In this document: positions 58,899 to 64,000 of the stretch, one piece after another | How the letters are laid out: each line of letters starts with the position of its first letter | Numbering within the stretch: position 1 is the stretch's first letter | Source of the DNA: Parvibaculum sp. | Lineage (GTDB): Bacteria > Pseudomonadota > Alphaproteobacteria > Parvibaculales > Parvibaculaceae | DNA length: 64,000 bases | Assembly: GCF_019635935.1 (NCBI RefSeq) | Contig: NZ_JAHBYN010000001.1 | Span: 2,819,532 to 2,883,531, forward strand | Reading direction: 5' to 3' | The notes under the pieces: generated by a model | Told to the model about the DNA's origin: nothing | Seen by the model: only the letters and a program-made list of their open reading frames with translations | The model's database searches: none | Program-made: the position numbers and the translations under genes

Positions 58899-59343
58899 GA
58901 CATCCGTGAGCGGACAATCCCGTATCGGGATTTGATCGTGTACAGACGATTAATGTTTGTGTCGAAATTGCGACAGTTTCATTAACGTTTGAGTCGCGCG
59001 CAATGTGCGCCATTAAGGTGAATATCGAAGCGTACAAACCATCCGCCGGCGCGGATGTACAATTTGTCACAGTCAAAAACTCTTTTGAGGCCAATGACAT
59101 AGGGGTTTGCGCTAACGGTGTGGCAACTATGACATTGTGAGCCCCGAATCGCCGTGTTACCTCCCGACAGCTGATGAGTGCGTAAATATTTGCCCAGGTG
59201 TCGAGGCGGCATCGGGCTCTGGCACGTAGAGCGGTGCTGTCCGTGGATCTTGCAAGGTTCCCGAAAAGGAACCGGGCCGAAGCCTCCGAAGAGAGGCGCT
59301 GTCCCAGATCCGAATGAACAACAAAGCGACGGATTAGAGAACG
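58899..59343. other. AT-rich intergenic leader before the cell wall hydrolase
   Basis: These 445 bp carry no recognisable gene. They contain a 7-bp hairpin with a tail (58916-58932) after ppdK, a GANTC site (GAGTC near 58991), two TTAA-containing stretches (58960-59020), a perfect 7-bp hairpin CATCCGC-CGGC-GCGGATG (59040-59057) and a GGTTCC/GGAACC hairpin (59256-59273). The region is clearly more AT-rich than the genes around it and probably holds a regulated promoter and a long leader for the hydrolase gene. Confidence 0.5.
58916..58932 (+). terminator. Weak hairpin terminator after ppdK
   Basis: AATCCCG pairs with CGGGATT around a TAT loop and is followed by TGATC rather than a T-run. It may reduce read-through from ppdK, but is not a clear intrinsic terminator. 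Confidence 0.35.
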
Positions 59344-60081
59344 ATGCGCAGGTTATTTGATTGGCTCGATCTGGGCCACGTCTTCTCCGGGGCTGCTTAT
59401 GCGGCTTTCGGCGTTGTTGCCCTGGGGGCGGTCTCCGCGACCGTGCTGGGCGCGATGACGACGGAGACGCCCGTGGTCGAGGCCCGTGCCGACACCGCGC
59501 CGATGATGGCTTTCGCGCCTGTTCACGGCCGCGACCTTGCCGGCGCCTTCTCCAACGACACGCTCTTTCTCGATGCCGATCTCCAGCAGGCGGCGGTCAT
59601 TCTGCCGGCGCATGGACGTCCGATGGATGTCGCCTCGCCGCTGTTGCAGGTCAAGGCGCGCGTACTGGAAGAGGAACGCCGCTGCCTTGCCGTCGGCATC
59701 TATTTCGAGGCGCGGGGCGAGAGCGCGCGCGGCCAGCTTGCGGTCGCCCGCGTGATCCTCAACCGCGTCGGTTCGGAAAATTATCCCGACACGATTTGCG
59801 GCGTCGTCTATCAGGGATCGGCCCGCAACACGGGCTGCCAGTTCTCCTTCACCTGCGACCGCACGCTCAGCAAGGTGCCGAACGAGCGCCGCGCCTGGGC
59901 GAAGGCGATGCGCACGGCTGAATATGTGACGATGGGCCGCCTCGACGACGCGGAAGTGGGCCCGGCGATGTTCTATCACGCCGACTATGTGCAGCCCTAT
60001 TGGGCGGCGAGCATGGTCGAGGTGGCGAAGATCGGCCGTCACATCTTCTACAGCAAGCCGCGTCGCGAGAACCGCTCCTGA
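59344..60081 (+). CDS. Cell wall hydrolase, SleB/CwlJ family
   Basis: A 245-residue protein with an N-terminal membrane segment (about residues 17-40) and a C-terminal hydrolase_2 domain, first known in spore cortex lytic enzymes. The core is CLAVGIYFEARGESARGQLAVARVILNRV in parts, with the conserved Glu in FEARGE, then TICGVVYQG and QFSFTCD. It is expected to cut peptidoglycan in the periplasm. Alphaproteobacteria do not sporulate, so the role is in growth or division. The start is ATG 59344. Confidence 0.88.
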   Translation: MRRLFDWLDLGHVFSGAAYAAFGVVALGAVSATVLGAMTTETPVVEARADTAPMMAFAPVHGRDLAGAFSNDTLFLDADLQQAAVILPAHGRPMDVASPLLQVKARVLEEERRCLAVGIYFEARGESARGQLAVARVILNRVGSENYPDTICGVVYQGSARNTGCQFSFTCDRTLSKVPNERRAWAKAMRTAEYVTMGRLDDAEVGPAMFYHADYVQPYWAASMVEVAKIGRHIFYSKPRRENRS

Positions 60082-60084
60082 TCC

Positions 60085-60906
60085 TCAGCCTTTTGCGGCC
60101 GCTTCCATTTCCTTGAGCAAGGGCGCCAGCGGCCCCGAATTGGCGATCTGGTCGCGCACCATTTCGGGGGCATTGCCGGCCATCTTGTCGAGCTCCACAA
60201 GCTCCGGCGGCACATACCAGTGCAGCTTGTCCGAGCCGTAAGCCTCCCACACCACCTTGGCGACCTCGACCGGCGGAATGGCGCGGAACATGCCTTCCTT
60301 CGGCGCATTGGCAACCGTGCCTTCCGGCAGGATCGGCGTGTCGATCAGCCCCGGCAGCACATCCGCCGCGCGCACACCGATCAGCCGGAATTCGATGGAA
60401 AGCGCTTCGGTGAGCCCCTTCACCGCGTGTTTCGTCGCCGAATAAACGGCGATGCCCGGCATGCCGTAAGTGGCCGACGACGACGAGGTGGTGAAGCAGA
60501 GCGAATTCTTCGTCGCCTTGAGGAGCGGCAGGGCCGCATAGATGCCGTTCAGCACGCCGACGAAATTGACGTTGACGACGGCCATGATGTCCTCGAACGG
60601 CATCTGCTCGAAGAGCCCGCCCCGGCCGATGCCCGCATTGTTGAACAGAATGTCCATCTGCCCGCCGGTCGCCTTGCCGAAGAGCGCGACGGCCGTATCG
60701 AAAGCCGATTTGTCGGTGACGTCGAGCCGGGCGACGACGCAGTTTTCCGGCCCCAGTTCCTCTTCAAGCGCAACGAGCCCCGTGCCGTTGACGTCGTAGC
60801 CGCCGACGAACCAGCCCTTGCCGTGAAAGAGCCGTGCCGTTTCGAGCCCCATGCCCGAAGCCGCCCCGGTGATGAAGATGGATTTCCGTCCGTTCGCCTG
60901 TCCCAT
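60085..60906 (-). CDS. Short-chain dehydrogenase/reductase
   Basis: A 273-residue SDR oxidoreductase. The cofactor loop is ITGAASGMGLETA, with NNAGIG in the middle, and the active-site serine and YxxxK are in TSSSSATYGMPGIAVYSATKHAV in parts. An acidic residue after the second strand (GGYDVNG) suggests NAD(H). The long C-terminal part (PPELVELDKMAGNAPEM) is variable. Substrate is unknown. The minus-strand start is ATG 60906. Confidence 0.9.
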   Translation of the reverse strand: MGQANGRKSIFITGAASGMGLETARLFHGKGWFVGGYDVNGTGLVALEEELGPENCVVARLDVTDKSAFDTAVALFGKATGGQMDILFNNAGIGRGGLFEQMPFEDIMAVVNVNFVGVLNGIYAALPLLKATKNSLCFTTSSSSATYGMPGIAVYSATKHAVKGLTEALSIEFRLIGVRAADVLPGLIDTPILPEGTVANAPKEGMFRAIPPVEVAKVVWEAYGSDKLHWYVPPELVELDKMAGNAPEMVRDQIANSGPLAPLLKEMEAAAKG

Positions 60907-60983
60907 GATCGGTCCCGCCTGTTGTTCTGATTTTATGGACCGTAGTCCAGTTCCGGCGCGCGGGGAAGGGCGAACGAGCGGGG

Positions 60984-61853
60984 TCAGGATGCCGTGAGGG
61001 AATCGAAATCGAGGCCGATATCGAGGCAGGGCGCGGAATGGGTGATCCAGCCGCAGGAGATGAGATCGACGCCCGAGGCGGCGATGGCGGGCGCGGTCGC
61101 GGCGGTGATGCGGCCCGACGCTTCGGCAATCGCGCGCCCGCCGATGCGGCGCACGGCCTCGGCGAGCATGTCGGGCGTCATGTTGTCGAGCAGCACCGCG
61201 TCGACGCCGACGGCCAACGCCTCGTCGAGTTGATCGAGCGTGTCGACCTCGACCTCGATCTTGACCATGTGACCGCTCGCGGCTTTCGCGCGCGCAATGG
61301 CGGCGGCGACGCCGCCCGACATTGCGATGTGGTTGTCCTTGATCAGCACGGCATCGTCGAGCCCGAAGCGATGATTGATGCCGCCGCCGGCGCGCACTGC
61401 ATATTTCTCGAAAATACGAAGCCCTGGCGTCGTCTTGCGCGTGCAGCAGACTTGCGCCTTCGTGCCTTCGATGGCGCGTGCGATCTCGCGCGTCGCGGTT
61501 GCGATGCCCGACATGTGCCCGAGAAAATTCAGCGCCACGCGCTCGCCCGTCAGGATGCCGCGTGCCGGGCCCTCGATGGCGGCGATGGTGTCGCCCGGTT
61601 CGACATCCGATCCGTCGCCTTTCAGCACTGCCACCTTCAGCGCCGGCTCGACCAGACGAAACGCCATGCGCGCGCAATCGAGACCGGCGATGCGGCCGGG
61701 CTGGCGCGCATTCAGCAGCACACGCGCTTTCGCTTCCGCCGGCACCGTCGCCATGGTGGTGATGTCGCCGGCGCGGCCGAGATCTTCCGCCAGCGCCGCG
61801 CGCACCGCGGGCTCGATCAGCAACGCGGGCAGGGGCTCAAGGTGAAGGCTCAT
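60984..61853 (-). CDS. nadC: Quinolinate phosphoribosyltransferase (nicotinate-nucleotide pyrophosphorylase)
   Basis: A 289-residue enzyme that makes nicotinate mononucleotide from quinolinate and PRPP. Family blocks are [16 protein letters not shown] in part, [17 protein letters not shown] in part, [21 protein letters not shown] in parts and [10 protein letters not shown]. It overlaps nadB by 4 bp, so nadA-nadB-nadC form the full quinolinate route to NAD in one operon. Confidence 0.97.
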   Translation of the reverse strand: MSLHLEPLPALLIEPAVRAALAEDLGRAGDITTMATVPAEAKARVLLNARQPGRIAGLDCARMAFRLVEPALKVAVLKGDGSDVEPGDTIAAIEGPARGILTGERVALNFLGHMSGIATATREIARAIEGTKAQVCCTRKTTPGLRIFEKYAVRAGGGINHRFGLDDAVLIKDNHIAMSGGVAAAIARAKAASGHMVKIEVEVDTLDQLDEALAVGVDAVLLDNMTPDMLAEAVRRIGGRAIAEASGRITAATAPAIAASGVDLISCGWITHSAPCLDIGLDFDSLTAS

Positions 61854-63466
61854 GCGCCGGCCTGCGCGGCGATCTCGCCGGCCGCGGGCGATGCTTCGGC
61901 GACAGCGGCCTCGGCGATGCGCGACGCGTCTTTCAGCGTGATGTAGCTGCGGTGCCGCCAGGGCGCGCGGGCGCGGGTGAAATCGCTGCGATAGTGCCCG
62001 CCCCGGCTTTCCTCGCGCGCAAAGGCCGCGGCGGCGATCAGCTTCGCGGTCGTCGCGATGTTGCCGAAGAGGCTCGACGGTCCGGCGGCACGTTCGAGCC
62101 GCGCGATCTCGCCGAGCGCGAAGGCAAGCCCCGCCGCATGGCGCTCCACACCGACATGCGCTGTCATGATCTGGCGAAGCTGCGCCACCATCGGCGCATC
62201 GAGCGGCATTGCGGAGGCAAGCATCGGCGGCGCGATGTGAACGCCCGCCCGCGCGCCCGGCACCGCGCCCTCGATATCGGCGGCGATGCGCGCGCCGAAG
62301 ACGATCGCCTCCAGCAGCGAATTGCTGGCAAGGCGATTGGCGCCATGCATGCCGGTGGACGCCACTTCGCCGCAGGCCCACAAGCCGGCAATGGTGCTGC
62401 GTCCGCGCGCATCCACGTGAATGCCGCCCATATGATAATGCGCCGCCGGCGCCACCGGGATCGGCTGGCGCACCGGGTCGATGCCAAGCGCGAGGCAGCT
62501 TTTGTAGACGGTCGGGAAGGCGTCCGGAAAACGCGACCCGAGCGCCGCGCGGGCATCGAGGAAAGCGCCGCGCCCGGCTTCGATCTCGCGGAAGATCGCG
62601 CGCGCCACGATGTCGCGCGGCCCGAGCTCGGCATCTTCGTGGATCGCGGCCATGAAGCGGCGGCCCATATTGTCGATCAGGATCGCGCCTTCGCCGCGCA
62701 GCGCCTCCGTCACCAGCGGCGCGGGATCGCGCGGACCGGCAATCGCCGTCGGGTGGAATTGCACGAATTCGGGATCGGCGATCAGCGCCCCGGCGCGCGC
62801 CGCCATCGCAACGCCTTCGCCGCGCGCTTCGAGCGGATTGGTGGTGACGGCGAAAAGCTGGCCGACGCCGCCCGATGCCAGCACCAGCGCCCGCGCCTTG
62901 ATGAGGAGCGGCTGCGGCGCGGTCGCGGCATGGGCCGGCCGCGCGAAGACGCCGACGGCGCGGCCATCCTCGACGGCCAGCTCATAGGCCGACAGGCCCT
63001 CCATCACGCGGATCGAGGGCGTCGCACGCACCGCCGCCACAAGCGCTTGCATGATCGCCTTGCCGGCCTGGTCGCCTTTCACATGCACGATGCGGCGGTG
63101 GCTGTGCGCGGCCTCGCGGCCGACCGCGAGCTTGCCCTCGATGTCGCGGTCGAAGGGAACGCCGAGACGAAGCAGGTCTTCGATGCGGATAGCGGCCTCG
63201 CGCGCGATCGACAGCGCGGCGTCTTCGTCGACGATGCCGGCGCCCGCCGCGATCGTGTCGGCGGCATGGGCTTCCGGTGTATCGCCGGCTTCGATCGCCG
63301 CCGCGATGCCGCCCTGCGCCCAGGCCGACGATGCGCCATCGCCGATGGGCGCGCCGGCTAGAACCGTCACCGGGCGGGGCGCAAGCTTCAGCGCCGTGAA
63401 GAGGCCCGCAAGCCCCGCACCGACGATCAGAACGTCGCCGGCATCGACGATATTGCCGTGAGCCAT
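61850..63466 (-). CDS. nadB: L-aspartate oxidase
   Basis: A 538-residue FAD enzyme that oxidises aspartate to iminoaspartate, the substrate of NadA. The FAD site is [18 protein letters not shown], and [28 protein letters not shown] and [17 protein letters not shown] in part mark the family. The capping domain and the conserved Arg of catalysis are intact. It lies between nadA and nadC on the minus strand. Confidence 0.97.
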   Translation of the reverse strand: MAHGNIVDAGDVLIVGAGLAGLFTALKLAPRPVTVLAGAPIGDGASSAWAQGGIAAAIEAGDTPEAHAADTIAAGAGIVDEDAALSIAREAAIRIEDLLRLGVPFDRDIEGKLAVGREAAHSHRRIVHVKGDQAGKAIMQALVAAVRATPSIRVMEGLSAYELAVEDGRAVGVFARPAHAATAPQPLLIKARALVLASGGVGQLFAVTTNPLEARGEGVAMAARAGALIADPEFVQFHPTAIAGPRDPAPLVTEALRGEGAILIDNMGRRFMAAIHEDAELGPRDIVARAIFREIEAGRGAFLDARAALGSRFPDAFPTVYKSCLALGIDPVRQPIPVAPAAHYHMGGIHVDARGRSTIAGLWACGEVASTGMHGANRLASNSLLEAIVFGARIAADIEGAVPGARAGVHIAPPMLASAMPLDAPMVAQLRQIMTAHVGVERHAAGLAFALGEIARLERAAGPSSLFGNIATTAKLIAAAAFAREESRGGHYRSDFTRARAPWRHRSYITLKDASRIAEAAVAEASPAAGEIAAQAGA

Positions 63467-63485
63467 GATGGCGCCCTCGAAAGGA

Positions 63486-64000
63486 TCAGTTGCCGAGATT
63501 GATCATCCGCTCGACCGCAAGGCGCGCCCGCGCCGCGACCGCCGGATCGACCGTCACTTCCTCACGCATATAGACGAGGCTCTCGAGAATGTTCTTCAGC
63601 GAGATGCGCTTCATATGCGGGCAGAGATTGCAGGGCCGCACGAATTCGACATTGGGGTTTTCGACCGCCACATTGTCGCTCATCGAGCATTCCGTCACCA
63701 TGACGACGCGCTTGGGCTGGTTGTCCTTCACCCATTTGATCATGCCGGAAGTGGAACCGGAGAAGTCCGCTTCCTCGACGACTTCGGGCGGGCATTCGGG
63801 ATGCGCGATGATGACGATGTTCGGGTCGTCGCGGCGATACTGGCGCAGCTCCTCCGCCGTGAAGCGCTCATGCACTTCGCAATGACCCTTCCAGGTGAGA
63901 ATTTTCACCTTCGTCTGCTTGGCGATGTTCTTGGCCAGAAACTCGTCCGGGATGCAGAGCACGCGGTCGGTGCCGAAACTCTCGACGATCTGCAAGGCGT
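63486..64000 (-). CDS. nadA: Quinolinate synthase A (5' part beyond the window)
   Basis: The C-terminal 171 residues of quinolinate synthase, which condenses iminoaspartate with dihydroxyacetone phosphate using a [4Fe-4S] cluster. Seen are [21 protein letters not shown] in two parts, with a cluster cysteine, TECSMSDNV and the last cluster cysteine region [14 protein letters not shown] in part. The reading frame runs off the right edge, so the N-terminal half is missing. It is upstream of nadB by 19 bp. Confidence 0.95.
   Translation of the reverse strand, partial: ALQIVESFGTDRVLCIPDEFLAKNIAKQTKVKILTWKGHCEVHERFTAEELRQYRRDDPNIVIIAHPECPPEVVEEADFSGSTSGMIKWVKDNQPKRVVMVTECSMSDNVAVENPNVEFVRPCNLCPHMKRISLKNILESLVYMREEVTVDPAVAARARLAVERMINLGN

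Overview
This window looks like chromosomal DNA of a GC-rich alphaproteobacterium of the Hyphomicrobiales (Rhizobiales)/Parvibaculum type. The evidence is the gene content and order: ctaB-coxF-ctaE-SURF1-thrC-mpp, ispH-thrB-rnhA, the split Fo operon atpI-atpB-atpE-atpF'-atpF, smc next to a DsbA-like protein, dciA and mutY, a CcrM GANTC methylase beside rnhB, and a glycine-riboswitch gcvTHP operon. The tail palindrome at 9776-9819 is of a kind common in Rhizobiales intergenic DNA. No tRNA, rRNA, CRISPR array, transposase or integrase was seen. The genus is an inference; I could not run a similarity search.

Layout. 1-6.8 kb: cytochrome c oxidase subunit and assembly genes, then threonine synthase, an M16 peptidase and an acetyltransferase. 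6.8-12.7 kb: a membrane GGDEF/EAL protein, YqgE, a stand-alone DsbD-alpha-like protein, a Prx5-type peroxiredoxin and a Hen1-like RNA 3'-end methyltransferase. 12.98-16.0 kb: a low-GC accessory islet flanked on its left by REP-like repeats. It carries an unrecognised helical protein on the minus strand and, divergently, a two-gene operon of a small protein coupled to a TIR-like (PF10137-type) effector. 16.0-24.2 kb: rnhA-thrB-ispH, a lipoprotein and the riboswitch-controlled glycine cleavage operon. 24.2-34.5 kb: a nucleotidyltransferase-like protein, a dienelactone hydrolase, the Fo ATP synthase operon, smc, a DsbA-like protein, DciA and MutY. 34.6-41 kb: ccrM, rnhB, a GxxExxY protein with a repeat cassette, a radical SAM protein, a cupin, and an operon of two TIGR04283/TIGR04282-like glycosyltransferases with a methyltransferase. 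41-53 kb: mscL, moaB, a lytic transglycosylase, a family 4 uracil-DNA glycosylase, ETF-QO, a TPR lipoprotein, ispE, a polyprenyl diphosphate synthase, a TrmN6-like methylase and an S49 peptidase. 53-64 kb: glyQS, ppdK, a cell wall hydrolase, an SDR, and nadC-nadB-nadA (nadA runs off the right edge).

How parts work together. ctaB, ctaE and SURF1 build the aa3 oxidase. The atp cluster makes the Fo sector. gcvT/H/PA/PB make the glycine cleavage system under glycine control. ispH, ispE and the polyprenyl synthase belong to MEP isoprenoid and quinone-tail synthesis. thrC and thrB complete threonine synthesis. nadA/B/C make NAD de novo, the cofactor a TIR effector would be expected to consume.

The most interesting features are: the TIR islet; two near-identical arrays of CTGTCA half-sites at exact 11-bp spacing (pho-box-like), one over the ispH start and one inside mutY; six GANTC sites packed into the ccrM upstream region; a GxxExxY gene next to a 29-bp inverted repeat built of 8-bp units; an about 0.7-kb low-GC segment inside glyS; and a Hen1-like gene without a Pnkp partner.
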